A stretch of DNA of 64,000 bases from CAVPKN01 sp964588495 (lineage in GTDB: Bacteria; Chlamydiota; Chlamydiia; Chlamydiales; JAAKFR01). Location: the NCBI GenBank assembly GCA_964588495.1, contig CAZPPS010000008.1:19426-83425 (forward strand). The letters are read 5' to 3'. This document shows, one piece after another, positions 31,494 to 40,220 of this stretch. The translations under genes were made by a program, and so were the position numbers. The stretch's first letter is position 1, and each line of letters opens with the position of its first letter. Under the pieces are notes generated by a model that saw nothing but the letters and a program-made list of their open reading frames with translations, was not told the DNA's origin and made no database searches.

Positions 31494-32590
31494 ACAGCAC
31501 CACCACCTCTATGTTCTTCGAGATAATCGTTAATTTTTTCTTTTACATTGTCTTGCGTGATGCCAAATCTGGTTAGATCCATACCCAACCCGAGCCCCAT
31601 TTCAGTCAACTTGGCTTTAATTTCATTCAGCGACTTTTTACCAAAATTGCGGAATTGTAATAGTTTAGGCTCTGGCATTACAACAAGCTCGCCAATAGTT
31701 TCGATACTGGCGCCATTCAGGCAATTTGTAGAACGGACAGACAGTTCAATTTCATTGATTCCCAAAACGAGTTTCTGCATGAGCACATCACGGTCGCTAT
31801 CAATCGTAGCCGCAGACTCTTCAAAAGAAATTTCATGACTATCCATAGTTTCAAAAGATATCAGATGCTTCATCAATAATTTAGCTGAAAAAGCGACAGC
31901 TTCATGTGGCGTAATTCTGCCATCTGTTCTCACTTCCAAAATCAGTCTGTCAAAATCAGTATCCTGACCTACACGTGTATCTTCTACAAAGTAGTTCACC
32001 AAACGGACAGGAGAGAAAATCGAATCGAGAATAATTTCATCCACAATGTGATTATGGATTTCATGTCTTTCAGAAGAAACGTAGCCCCTACCAATATTGA
32101 TTTTCAGCTCTACGCGACGCGTCATCGGCTTTGTAACTGTAAATACTCGGTGATTAGGATTGACAACTTCAAATTCTCCCGTTGTGATCAAATCACCCAA
32201 TGTGATGATTTTTTGGCCAGCAGCTCCCAGATCATCCTGGCTAATTTCCAACATTTTTGTAATCACTCTTTGCTCTCGCACATGAGGCATTCCCTCAAGT
32301 GGCAATTTGCGCAGAAGAGCCCCTTTAAGATTCAAGACAATGTTGGTAACATCTTCGATAATCCCATCGACTGCCATGTATTCATGATGAATCCCTTCCA
32401 TAAAAAAGGAAATAATTGCAGGAGATTCAATTGCAGTAAGAAGCATACGTCGCAACGCATTTCCAATTGTGTGGCCAAAACCACGCTCAAAAGGTTCTGC
32501 AATAAAGCGCGCATAAGTTGATGTCGCAGTCGATTCATCAATCTTGATCTTTTCTGGCATCTCAAATTTGTCATAAAGCATAGTTGACAT
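31490..32590 (-). CDS. rpoA: DNA-directed RNA polymerase alpha subunit
   Basis: 366 residues from the ATG at 32590, preceded by AAGGAG; the longer frame to 32635 has no such site and overlaps rpsK. The N-terminal dimerisation domain contains GFGHTIGNALRRMLL and LNLKG; the C-terminal domain holds LVVMPEPKLLQFRNFGKKSLNEIKAKL, the helix-hairpin-helix that contacts promoter UP elements and activators. The linker is longer than in E. coli (329 residues), as in other chlamydiae. It lies between rpsK and rplQ in the standard alpha-operon order. Confidence 0.97.
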   Translation of the reverse strand: MSTMLYDKFEMPEKIKIDESTATSTYARFIAEPFERGFGHTIGNALRRMLLTAIESPAIISFFMEGIHHEYMAVDGIIEDVTNIVLNLKGALLRKLPLEGMPHVREQRVITKMLEISQDDLGAAGQKIITLGDLITTGEFEVVNPNHRVFTVTKPMTRRVELKINIGRGYVSSERHEIHNHIVDEIILDSIFSPVRLVNYFVEDTRVGQDTDFDRLILEVRTDGRITPHEAVAFSAKLLMKHLISFETMDSHEISFEESAATIDSDRDVLMQKLVLGINEIELSVRSTNCLNGASIETIGELVVMPEPKLLQFRNFGKKSLNEIKAKLTEMGLGLGMDLTRFGITQDNVKEKINDYLEEHRGGGAV

Positions 32591-32600
32591 GATCGACTCC

Positions 32601-33008
32601 TTAAACTCTTCTACGTTTACGTGGACGGCACCCATTATGTGGAACAGGTGTTTTGTCCCGAATAATAGTCACAAGCAGCCCTGCGCTAATAAGACCTCTA
32701 ACTGCTGATTCACGGCCAGCACCAGGTCCTTTCAAGTTGACTTCAACTTCCTTCAAGCCCATTCCCATTGCTGACTTCGCAGCATCCTGAGCCGCCACTG
32801 TTGCGGCAAAAGCTGAAGATTTACGCGAACCGGTATAACCGACCTTCCCAGCCGCAGCCCATGAAATAACATTTCCTGCAGGATCTGTGATGGCAATAAT
32901 CGTGTTATTAAAAGTTGCCTTAACATGAACGATTCCTGCTGGGACATTGCGCATAATTTTTTTGCGCACTTTGCCCGCTTTTTTAGCTTGTACTACTTTC
33001 TTAGCCAA
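32601..33008 (-). CDS. rpsK: 30S ribosomal protein S11
   Basis: 135 residues. GIVHVKATFNNTIIAITD, GYTGSRKSSAFAATVAAQ and GAGRESAVRGL, ending VPHNGCRPRKRRRV, are diagnostic. It sits in the platform of the small subunit near the 3' end of 16S rRNA. AGAGAG lies upstream of the ATG. It precedes rpoA directly. Confidence 0.98.
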   Translation of the reverse strand: MAKKVVQAKKAGKVRKKIMRNVPAGIVHVKATFNNTIIAITDPAGNVISWAAAGKVGYTGSRKSSAFAATVAAQDAAKSAMGMGLKEVEVNLKGPGAGRESAVRGLISAGLLVTIIRDKTPVPHNGCRPRKRRRV

Positions 33009-33076
33009 GAGACTCTCTCCTTGTATACTTAAATCTTCCCGATTGGGAGACTTAGGCCCCTAGAGGGACCCGGTTA

Positions 33077-33445
33077 TTATTTCTTCTTACCAGCTACAGT
33101 CTTACGTTTTCCTTTACGCGTCCTGGAGTTTGTACGTGTACGTTGTCCGCGAACAGGAAGACCCACTCTATGGCGCGTGCCTCTGTATGCATGGATATTG
33201 ATCAATCGCTTGATGTTATTTTGTACCTGGCGTCTCAAATCCCCTTCCACAACATACTCAGATTGTAAAAGAGCGTTGATTTTAGAGATTTCATCACCTG
33301 TTAACTTATCAGCATGTTTCTCCGGATCCAGCCCCAGCTTTTCAATAATATCGTGCGAGCGTGGGACTCCAACACCATAAATATAGGTTAAACTGACTGC
33401 TAGTCGTTTTTTCCCAGGTATGTCTATTCCGATGATGCGTGGCAT
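33077..33445 (-). CDS. rpsM: 30S ribosomal protein S13
   Basis: 122 residues from the ATG at 33445 (MPRIIGIDIPGKKRL); the frame extends 14 codons upstream but those are not part of S13. YIYGVGVPRSHDIIEKLG and YRGTRHRVGLPVRGQRTRTNSRTRKG are conserved. It contacts tRNA and forms intersubunit bridges. About 68 bases separate it from rpsK. Upstream, where many bacteria have infA/rpmJ, only repeat DNA is found before secY. Confidence 0.97.
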   Translation of the reverse strand: MPRIIGIDIPGKKRLAVSLTYIYGVGVPRSHDIIEKLGLDPEKHADKLTGDEISKINALLQSEYVVEGDLRRQVQNNIKRLINIHAYRGTRHRVGLPVRGQRTRTNSRTRKGKRKTVAGKKK

Positions 33446-33537
33446 AATTTTCTCTATTTTTCTTAAAATGTTCAACAATCCTAACAAATAGGAGGTATAA
33501 CTTCAACTAAATCCAGAGCAATTTTCCTAGTAACTCC

Positions 33538-33666
33538 CCGTGCCTGTGCCCGTGCCTGTGCCCGTGCCCGATTTTGTCACGAGAGCTGCGCTATTCATTG
33601 CTCTCTTTGGTGCCCGATTTCTATGTAACGTCATTCTTAGATTCGGGCACGGGCACGAGCACGAAA
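33538..33666. repeat. GGGCAC-type repeat, copy with two inverted arms, inside the ribosomal operon
   Basis: A (CGTGCC TGTGCC)-like run CGTGCCTGTGCCCGTGCC at 33539 is inverted as ATTCGGGCACGGGCACGAGC at 33641-33660 around a 75-base interior. It occupies the rpsM-secY gap, where adk, map, infA and rpmJ lie in many bacteria. Confidence 0.8.
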
Positions 33667-33683
33667 ATTCGAGGAAAATACGC

Positions 33684-35054
33684 TTATCTCCCTCTAATCT
33701 TACCTTTTTTCATAAACCCTTCGTAGCGCTTCATCAAAAGATGAGACTCGATTTGCTTCATTGTATCAAGCACAACTCCCACTAAAATCAAAAGCGTTGT
33801 ACCGCCAAAAAAGTAACTGATCGCAGGGTCAACATGTAAAAACTTGCCCACAAGACTTGGCAGAATCGCAATAATTGCCAAAAAAACGGCTCCAATTAAA
33901 GTAATGCGGTTCATTGTGGTTTCTAAAAATTCTTGTGTCGGCTTGCCCTGACGGATGCCTGGAATAAAGGCTCCATTTTTCTTCATATCAGAGGCAATTT
34001 GTTCAGGATGAAACTGAGTCGCTGTCCAAAAATATGTGAAGAAGAGGATCAGCGCGACAAAAACAAACGTATAGACCCAATTGCCCGGCGTCAAAGAGTT
34101 AGCAATAGCTCCTAAAAAGCCTCCCTTACCCAGAAATTGGCCAATTGTTGCTGGAAACATTAAAAGAGACGATGCAAAAATGACAGGAATTACTCCCGCA
34201 TAGTTGATTTTCAGCGGAACATAAGATCCGCCTCCTTGTACTTCTTTTCTTCCTACAACACGACGAGCATATTGCACAGGGATTTTTCTAACCCCTTGAA
34301 TAATCATAATTGTGGCAATGATCACCAGGACAAATACCCCAAACAACACAAGAAGTGAGGAAAAAGTTAGCTGTCCGGGTTCCTGAGAATCCAGATTGAG
34401 CTGCTTAATGACAGAGCCGATCGTTCCAGGTAAAGAAGCAATAATCCCTACTGTAATAATCAAGCTCATTCCATTGCCAATTCCCTTTTCACTAATTTGC
34501 TCTCCAATCCACATTAAGAACATCGTTCCTGTAGTCATGGTCAGAATCGTAACGAGGAAAAACAGCCAAGGAATTCCAAAGGCCTGCATTTTAAACATTT
34601 CGGGAAGAATAATGCCAGGATTTGAAAAATTCATTCCAATCGCAAAACGGGCAAAAAGACCTGATTGAATGACTGCAAGAAGCACAGTTAAAAAACGGGT
34701 ATATTTATTGACCTTTCTTTTACCTGCATCAGGATTTTCTCTGACTTCTCTCTGCAACCCTGGAAGCAAAGCCATAATAAGTTGCAAAATGATCGAAGCA
34801 GAGATGTAAGGAACAACACCAAGAGCGATGACTGTCATCTGGGCGAACGCACCACCAGAGAAAATATCTACTAACTGAAAGAGGTTTTGACCGCCCCCTG
34901 TTGCCTGCTTAAAATAAGAAAGAGCAAGCTCACCGTTAATGCCTGGTACAGGAATGAAAACACCAATCCTGCATACAACAAGCATTAAAATGGTAAACAC
35001 AATCTTGTTTCGTAGCTCCGGAATGCCAATAACACGTCTGAGTGATTCCAACAT
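33684..35054 (-). CDS. secY: Preprotein translocase subunit SecY
   Basis: 456 residues, ten membrane helices. It starts LRRVIGIPELRNKIVFTILMLVVCRIGVFIPVPG. GGAFAQMTVIALGVVPYISASIILQL (helix 2/plug region), LMWIGEQISEKGIGNGMSLI and the cytosolic loop RRVVGRKEVQGGGSYVPLKIN follow. It forms the central pore of the Sec machinery. The ATG overlaps the rplO stop by one base, giving translational coupling. The length is normal. Confidence 0.97.
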   Translation of the reverse strand: MLESLRRVIGIPELRNKIVFTILMLVVCRIGVFIPVPGINGELALSYFKQATGGGQNLFQLVDIFSGGAFAQMTVIALGVVPYISASIILQLIMALLPGLQREVRENPDAGKRKVNKYTRFLTVLLAVIQSGLFARFAIGMNFSNPGIILPEMFKMQAFGIPWLFFLVTILTMTTGTMFLMWIGEQISEKGIGNGMSLIITVGIIASLPGTIGSVIKQLNLDSQEPGQLTFSSLLVLFGVFVLVIIATIMIIQGVRKIPVQYARRVVGRKEVQGGGSYVPLKINYAGVIPVIFASSLLMFPATIGQFLGKGGFLGAIANSLTPGNWVYTFVFVALILFFTYFWTATQFHPEQIASDMKKNGAFIPGIRQGKPTQEFLETTMNRITLIGAVFLAIIAILPSLVGKFLHVDPAISYFFGGTTLLILVGVVLDTMKQIESHLLMKRYEGFMKKGKIRGR

Positions 35055-35491
35055 CAGATAGAAATTCCTAAATTTTTCAATTTGTCTTTTGCACTTTCTG
35101 ACACAGCTTCAACTTGCAAATTCACTTTTTTTGTCAGATTTCCATTACCCAACACTTTAATACCATGCGAAGAACCTTTAAGGAAGTTCTTTTCTCTTAA
35201 AGTTTCCAGACTAACTGTTTCGCCTTCTTGGAAAAGTTTTTCGATTTGGTCTAAATTAATGACATCGAGTCTTCTTCTAAAACGCTCATTTGAAAAGCCT
35301 CGTGTAGGCAAACGTTTAAAAAGAGGAACGCCGCCACCTTCATATCCTTGACGTGTTTGATAACCAGAACGAGCACCCATACCTTTCTGACCGCGGCAGC
35401 TTGTTTTGCCTCGTCTGGATCCTGGGCCTCTCCCAACGATAATGCGTCGTTTATAGGGTCGTGAACTGTTTTCTAAAGATTCTAATTTCAT
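35054..35491 (-). CDS. rplO: 50S ribosomal protein L15
   Basis: 145 residues. The glycine-rich N-terminus RRIIVGRGPGSRRGKTSCRGQKGMGAR and GYEGGGVPLFKRLPTRGF are typical of L15, which binds 23S rRNA late in assembly. It is separated by four bases from rpsE; the rpmD (L30) gene usually between them is absent, as in other chlamydiae. Confidence 0.97.
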   Translation of the reverse strand: MKLESLENSSRPYKRRIIVGRGPGSRRGKTSCRGQKGMGARSGYQTRQGYEGGGVPLFKRLPTRGFSNERFRRRLDVINLDQIEKLFQEGETVSLETLREKNFLKGSSHGIKVLGNGNLTKKVNLQVEAVSESAKDKLKNLGISI

Positions 35492-35495
35492 ACCT

Positions 35496-35981
35496 TTAAG
35501 CCCTTCCTCTCACTTCGAGGGTTTTCTGGCGGTTACGCAATTCCGATAAAGCTTTAAATGCAGCTTTAACCTGGTTAATCGGGTTATTCGATCCCAAACT
35601 CTTAGCGACCACATCCTTTAAGCCTGCAAATTCAAGAATTGAGCGGACACGTGAACCTGCAACAATTCCTGTTCCTTCAGGAGCAGGCTTCAAGAGCAAC
35701 CGAGCACCATCAAATTCAACAGTAATTTCGTGCGGAATCGTTGTCCCTTCCATTTCAAATGTAATCAGACTCTTACGTGCTGAGTCGCCACCTTTGCGGA
35801 TCGCATCTGTCAATTCATTAGCCTTGGCAAAACCATAACCCACATGGCCATTACGGTCTCCTACAAGGATTAGCGCTGAGAAGCTAAACTTCCGTCCACC
35901 TTTAACCACTTTGGAACAGCGGTTGACGAAGAGCACTTTCTCTTCTAGATTTTCATCTTTTTGCGTGTCTTTACTACTCAT
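35496..35981 (-). CDS. rpsE: 30S ribosomal protein S5
   Basis: 161 residues. The double-stranded RNA-binding fold is seen in RCSKVVKGGRKFSFSALILVGD, and GSNNPINQVKAAFKAL is the C-terminal signature; PAPEGTGIVAG and GFAKANE are also present. It functions in decoding fidelity. It is 19 bases downstream of rplR. Confidence 0.97.
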   Translation of the reverse strand: MSSKDTQKDENLEEKVLFVNRCSKVVKGGRKFSFSALILVGDRNGHVGYGFAKANELTDAIRKGGDSARKSLITFEMEGTTIPHEITVEFDGARLLLKPAPEGTGIVAGSRVRSILEFAGLKDVVAKSLGSNNPINQVKAAFKALSELRNRQKTLEVRGRA

Positions 35982-36000
35982 TAAAAATCACTCACTTAAT

Positions 36001-36372
36001 TTAAAACTGCAAGCCAGCTTCGCGGGCTCCATCAGCAAGAGCTGCTATCACACCGTGGTATTTAAAACGTCCACGATCAAAGATAACTGCTTTCACATTT
36101 TTTTCTTTCGCCAGCTCAGCAATTTTAATTCCCAGTTGCTTGGCCGATTCTTTATTTTTTCGATTATATTCTGTTTTGCTGAACTCTTTCGAACGGGTAG
36201 ATGTACTTGCAAGAGTTGCAGACTGTTCATCATCAATGATTTGTACATAAAGATGCTTAGCTGACTTGAAAACGCTCATGCGAGGTTTTTCAAGATTGCC
36301 ACGCAGTGTTTGTCTCACACGCAAAGCTCTTTTATGACGGACACGATTTCTACGAAGTTGACTACTATCCAT
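36001..36372 (-). CDS. rplR: 50S ribosomal protein L18
   Basis: 123 residues. A basic N-terminus RRNRVRHKRALRVRQTLRG precedes PRMSVFKSAKHLYVQIIDDE, and the end VIFDRGRFKYHGVIAALADGAREAGLQF is the L18 signature for 5S rRNA binding. It lies 22 bases after rplF. Confidence 0.97.
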   Translation of the reverse strand: MDSSQLRRNRVRHKRALRVRQTLRGNLEKPRMSVFKSAKHLYVQIIDDEQSATLASTSTRSKEFSKTEYNRKNKESAKQLGIKIAELAKEKNVKAVIFDRGRFKYHGVIAALADGAREAGLQF

Positions 36373-36394
36373 AATAATTGCTCAAACTTTAATG

Positions 36395-36934
36395 TTATTT
36401 CTTACCAGTCTTACCAGCTTTGCGTCTTACATACTCGCCAGAATAGCGGATTCCCTTGCCTTTGTAAGGCTCAGGAGGCTTTTTGCCTCTCACGTCTGCT
36501 GCAAATTGTCCTACCAGTCGTTTATCAATCCCTTTGATAAGAATATTGGTATTCTTTTCAACGGCTACCTCAAGACCCTGAGGAATCGGCATCTTTGTTG
36601 GGTGAGATAAGCCAATTTGCAGATCCAAAAGTCCGCCCTGAACTGAGGCTCTGTATCCAACCCCAATCATCTCAAGCTTTTTCTCAAAGCCATTGCTGAC
36701 ACCTTGAACCATATTGGTAATCAATGCCCAATATAAGCCAACAAAGTTGGTTCTTTCCTTACTCGATTCGGGCAACTGTACAGAGATATTTCCAGACTCT
36801 ACATTGACCTGAACATCATGCACGATCTCTTGTGTGAGCGACCCCTTAGGTCCTTTAACGGAAAATGTTTTCCCTGTAATTTTTGCCTCAACTCCTTTCG
36901 GAAGATTGATCGGCATTCTAGCTTTACGCGCCAT
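36395..36934 (-). CDS. rplF: 50S ribosomal protein L6
   Basis: 179 residues with the two L6 repeats; GVEAKITGKTFSVKGPKGSL begins the first, and the C-terminal PPEPYKGKGIRYSGEYVRRKAGKTGKK is diagnostic. It lies near the GTPase-associated centre. 25 bases separate it from rpsH. Confidence 0.97.
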   Translation of the reverse strand: MARKARMPINLPKGVEAKITGKTFSVKGPKGSLTQEIVHDVQVNVESGNISVQLPESSKERTNFVGLYWALITNMVQGVSNGFEKKLEMIGVGYRASVQGGLLDLQIGLSHPTKMPIPQGLEVAVEKNTNILIKGIDKRLVGQFAADVRGKKPPEPYKGKGIRYSGEYVRRKAGKTGKK

Positions 36935-36959
36935 AAAAACTCTAACTCCTAAACTCTCA

Positions 36960-37361
36960 TTACCATGCTAAACAAAGCAGCTCGCCGCCGATTTTCTGCT
37001 CACGCGCAGCATCCCCTTCCATAACCCCTTTCGATGTAGAAACAATGGAAATACCCATGCCTCCCAAAACTTTTGGAATATCTCTATAGGATACATACTG
37101 ACGCAGTGACGTTTTAGACACACGCTTCAATCCATGAATAATCGCCTTGCGTTGAGAAGCATACTTCAAAAAGACACGGATTGTCCCTTTCTTTTTTTCT
37201 TCTTTGATCAGATAATGGGCAACAAATCCCTTCTCTTTCAAAATTTTAACCACTGCTTCTTTCATTTTGCTATGACTAACATCGACATAAAGATGTCTTG
37301 CACTACTTGCATTACGAATTCTTGTCAGCAAATCGGCTAGCGGGTCATTCAAAGATCCCAT
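36960..37361 (-). CDS. rpsH: 30S ribosomal protein S8
   Basis: 133 residues. DPLADLLTRIRNASSARH opens the protein and VSTSKGVMEGDAAREQKIGGELLC closes it; both are S8 signatures for binding the central domain of 16S rRNA. The rpsN (S14) gene that usually precedes S8 is not here, as in other chlamydiae. Confidence 0.97.
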   Translation of the reverse strand: MGSLNDPLADLLTRIRNASSARHLYVDVSHSKMKEAVVKILKEKGFVAHYLIKEEKKKGTIRVFLKYASQRKAIIHGLKRVSKTSLRQYVSYRDIPKVLGGMGISIVSTSKGVMEGDAAREQKIGGELLCLAW

Positions 37362-37379
37362 GAAATTTCTCCTAATTAC

Positions 37380-37928
37380 TTATGCTGCTTCTTGGTGTTT
37401 AAACGGCAATCCCAATTGTTTTAATAACTCCAGACATTCTTCATCTGTAGGTGCAGAGGTTACAAAAGTGATGTTCATCCCTTGAGTTCTTTTAACAAGA
37501 TCCAAGTTGATTTCAGGAAAAATCTGTTGATCCTCCAAACCTAAAGAATAGCAACCTCTGCCATCCCCTTTTGTCTCAAAGCCCCTAAAGTCACGAATAC
37601 GTGGACAGACTATATTAAAGAAACGGTCCATAAAATCATACATCCGTTTTCCTCTCAGAGTCACTTTGGCGCCAACTACCTGATCTTCACGAAGCTTAAA
37701 GCCCGCAATCGCCTTGCGAGAGCGTGTCACTAATGGTTTTTGACCTGATAACATCGTGAGTTCATTCAATGCATCCTGAAGAGCATTTTTATCCTTAGAC
37801 GCTTCAGCAAGACCCATGCTAATGACTATCTTTTTCAAGACAGGGACCATCATTGGGTTTTGATAACTGAACTTCGATTTCAAAGAGTCTTTAACCTCTT
37901 CCTGGTATTTTTTCTTTAACCTGCTCAT
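37380..37928 (-). CDS. rplE: 50S ribosomal protein L5
   Basis: 182 residues. PMMVPVLKKIVISMGLAEA, GQKPLVTRSRKAIAGFKLRED and VTLRGKRMYDFMDR, then RIRDFRG, are conserved L5 segments; it binds 5S rRNA. It begins two bases after rplX. Confidence 0.97.
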   Translation of the reverse strand: MSRLKKKYQEEVKDSLKSKFSYQNPMMVPVLKKIVISMGLAEASKDKNALQDALNELTMLSGQKPLVTRSRKAIAGFKLREDQVVGAKVTLRGKRMYDFMDRFFNIVCPRIRDFRGFETKGDGRGCYSLGLEDQQIFPEINLDLVKRTQGMNITFVTSAPTDEECLELLKQLGLPFKHQEAA

Positions 37929-37930
37929 GC

Positions 37931-38269
37931 TTATGAACCCTTCGATTTTTTAACAGCGCGAAATAATACAGCCTTATCGTTTTCAACGTAATAAAGCTCT
38001 TTTTCACCTGCTTTGTTAAATCGAGCACGCAATTTTACCCCAGTTCCATTAACTGATGGCATCACATTCGAAACATGGATCGGGCACTCGATATCAATAA
38101 TTTGACCCTTCTGATTTTGCTGAGTCGGCTTCATGTGTTTCTTACGCACATTAATTCCCTCAATAACAATGCGATCATTGTTGCATGAGAGCACTTTGCC
38201 GCTTCTTCCTCTATCGTTTCCTGCGATAACGAGAACTTCATCTCCAGGACGTATTCTTTTATTACCCAT
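37931..38269 (-). CDS. rplX: 50S ribosomal protein L24
   Basis: 112 residues. The KOW motif is visible in RPGDEVLVIAGNDRGRSGKVLS, followed by GINVRKKHMKPTQQNQKGQI. L24 initiates large-subunit assembly. It lies 14 bases from rplN. Confidence 0.97.
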   Translation of the reverse strand: MGNKRIRPGDEVLVIAGNDRGRSGKVLSCNNDRIVIEGINVRKKHMKPTQQNQKGQIIDIECPIHVSNVMPSVNGTGVKLRARFNKAGEKELYYVENDKAVLFRAVKKSKGS

Positions 38270-38283
38270 TTTGCTTCTTCCTT

Positions 38284-38652
38284 TTAAATGACTTCAGGTG
38301 CCAATGAGCTGATTTTGATATATCCACGGTCACGCACCTCACGAGCCACTGGCCCAAAAATACGCGTCCCTTTTGGATTACCTTTATCATCGATAATCAC
38401 ACAGCTGTTCGTATCAAAGCGTAGCCATGAGCCATCAGGTCTTTTGATATAACGGCGTGTTCTTACCACAACGGCCTTAACCACTTCACCTTTTTTCAAG
38501 GCACTATCTGGCTCTGCTTCTCTTACCGAGCAAATGATGATATCACCAACGCTGGCATAGCGTCTTTTAGAACCACCCAGTACTTTGAAACATTTAACTC
38601 TCTTAGCTCCGCTATTATCAGCAACCTTGAGCTTTGATTCCTGCTGAATCAT
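38284..38652 (-). CDS. rplN: 50S ribosomal protein L14
   Basis: 122 residues. MIQQESKLKVADNSGAKRV, the central GDIIICSVREA and the end IFGPVAREVRDRGYIKISSLAPEVI are L14 signatures. It lies at the subunit interface. Confidence 0.98.
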   Translation of the reverse strand: MIQQESKLKVADNSGAKRVKCFKVLGGSKRRYASVGDIIICSVREAEPDSALKKGEVVKAVVVRTRRYIKRPDGSWLRFDTNSCVIIDDKGNPKGTRIFGPVAREVRDRGYIKISSLAPEVI

Positions 38653-38679
38653 CGTTTTATCTCACACTTAATGCTTAAA

Positions 38680-38934
38680 TTATGCTGTTCTTACTACGCG
38701 CCACCGTTTCAACTTTGAAATCGGTTTTGTCTCAACTATTGTAACTACATCGCCTTCTTTGAGAGTATCCGCCTGTTCATCATGGGCGTAATACTTTTTA
38801 GAAAGACGCAATACTTTACCGTATTGAGCATGACGTAAAGTTCTCTCTACACGCACAGTGACGGTTTTTGCCATTTTTGTAGAAATGACAACACCTGTTC
38901 TAACTTTGCGTCTGCCTCTTTGAGTCTCACTCAT
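38680..38934 (-). CDS. rpsQ: 30S ribosomal protein S17
   Basis: 84 residues. RKVRTGVVISTKMAKTVTV and VRVERTLRHAQYGKVLR, then KYYAHDE and GDVVTIVETKPISKLKRWRVV, define S17, a primary 16S-binding protein. The start overlaps the rpmC stop by four bases. Confidence 0.97.
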   Translation of the reverse strand: MSETQRGRRKVRTGVVISTKMAKTVTVRVERTLRHAQYGKVLRLSKKYYAHDEQADTLKEGDVVTIVETKPISKLKRWRVVRTA

Positions 38935-39134
38935 TTGCTTGCCTCTAATTCTCTCTCTTGCTTCACAGTCAGAATCCGTGCAATCTCTTTACGCTTTTGA
39001 CCAATAAGATGGGTCTTTTGCGTCTTACCATCGAGTTTCTGACCTCTTAACTGAAAAATCTCTTTTCGAAGTTGATCCAACTTGATATCGAGCTCTTCAT
39101 TATTTTCATTTCGAAGTTCTTGAGCTTTTAACAT
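38931..39134 (-). CDS. rpmC: 50S ribosomal protein L29
   Basis: 67 residues from the ATG at 39134 (MLKAQELRNENNEEL), which follows AGAGG; the frame continues upstream into rplP but those residues are not L29. Two long helices with LDQLRKEIFQLRGQKLDGKTQ are visible. It sits by the tunnel exit, where SRP and trigger factor dock. Confidence 0.95.
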   Translation of the reverse strand: MLKAQELRNENNEELDIKLDQLRKEIFQLRGQKLDGKTQKTHLIGQKRKEIARILTVKQERELEASK

Positions 39135-39144
39135 AAAATGCCTC

Positions 39145-39555
39145 TTACACCCTTTCCACACGCTCAACGAAGCGTGTCTTTAAACCCAGCTTTGCAGCAG
39201 CTCTTCTAAGGGCATGTTGCGCTTCTTCTCGGGTCACATTACCTACTTCAAACAGAACTCTACCTGGTCGCACTACGGCTACCCAATGGTCTGGAGCTCC
39301 TTTACCTTTACCCATTCTCGTCTCGGCTGGTTTTTTACTGACCGGCTTATCAGGGAAAATACGGATCCAAACCTTACCGCGTCTTTTAAAGTAGCGGTTA
39401 ATGGCAACACGACACGCTTCCATCTGCTGAGCAGTAATACGCCCTCTATCAAGAGTTTGCATTCCAAACTCGCCAAACTCGATAAAATTACCAGCTTTAC
39501 TTAAACCTGCATGCTGGCCTTTTTGTGACTTGCGAAACTTAGTTCGCTTTGGCAT
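39145..39555 (-). CDS. rplP: 50S ribosomal protein L16
   Basis: 136 residues from the ATG at 39555 (MPKRTKFRKSQKGQ), three codons inside the longest frame. GEFGMQTLDRGRITAQQMEACR, ISRYFKR-like INRYFKRRGKVWIRIFPDKPVS and RMGKGKGAPDHWVAVV are L16 signatures. It contacts the tRNA elbow in the A site. Confidence 0.97.
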   Translation of the reverse strand: MPKRTKFRKSQKGQHAGLSKAGNFIEFGEFGMQTLDRGRITAQQMEACRVAINRYFKRRGKVWIRIFPDKPVSKKPAETRMGKGKGAPDHWVAVVRPGRVLFEVGNVTREEAQHALRRAAAKLGLKTRFVERVERV

Positions 39556-39583
39556 GAACGACATGAACTACAGCTCCCTTATA

Positions 39584-40219
39584 TTACCTTTGAGCAGCCT
39601 CTTCACCATGGTTGATCCACACTTTGACACCAATACTTCCGTATGTTGTCTCTGCGCGTCCCATGGCATAATCAATATCCGCACGGATTGTATGAAGAGG
39701 AATCCTTCCTTCTTTATACCATTCTGTACGGGCAATCTCCGCTCCGCCTAAACGACCGGCTACCTGAACTTTAATCCCTAAAGCTCCAGCATCCATTGTT
39801 CCTTGCATAGCTTTTTTCATCGCACGTCTAAATGCAACACGTCTTTCCAGCTGCCGTGCAATATTATCTGCAACAAGCTGGGCATCCAAATCCGGACGCT
39901 TGATCTCTTCAACTTCAATCCAGACATCGCTCCCAGTGAGTTTACGAAGCTCACCTTTGAGAATGTCAATCTCAGCGCCTTTTTTACCAATAACAAGCCC
40001 AGGACGTGCTGTATGAATCGTTACCTCAATTTTTCCACTCATCCTGCGGATTGTGAATTTTGAGGCGCCCTGACATGAAGGTTTCTTCTTCAAGTACTCG
40101 CGGATCTTAAAATCTTCTACAAGTAGATTTCCAAATTCCTGTTTGTTCCCATACCACAGCGAACGCCACTTTTTGGTGACACTGGTACGGAGGCCGATTG
40201 GGCAAACCTTCTGACCCAT
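39584..40219 (-). CDS. rpsC: 30S ribosomal protein S3
   Basis: 211 residues. MGQKVCPIGLRTSVTKKW, the KH domain ITIHTARPGLVIGKKGAEI-like segment and AGRLGGAEIARTEWYKEGRIP, then IDYAMGRAETTYGSIGVKVWI, are complete. It lies at the mRNA entry channel. It begins one base after rplV. Confidence 0.97.
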   Translation of the reverse strand: MGQKVCPIGLRTSVTKKWRSLWYGNKQEFGNLLVEDFKIREYLKKKPSCQGASKFTIRRMSGKIEVTIHTARPGLVIGKKGAEIDILKGELRKLTGSDVWIEVEEIKRPDLDAQLVADNIARQLERRVAFRRAMKKAMQGTMDAGALGIKVQVAGRLGGAEIARTEWYKEGRIPLHTIRADIDYAMGRAETTYGSIGVKVWINHGEEAAQR

Positions 40220-40220
40220 T

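Noticed and set aside
31904..32521. 205-codon plus-strand frame antisense to rpoA
   Set aside because: It is a long shadow frame of rpoA with no start signal or protein-like motif.
33540..33785. Plus-strand frame encoding MPVPVPVPVP...
   Set aside because: It is the GGGCAC repeat plus antisense of secY; there is no coding signal of its own.
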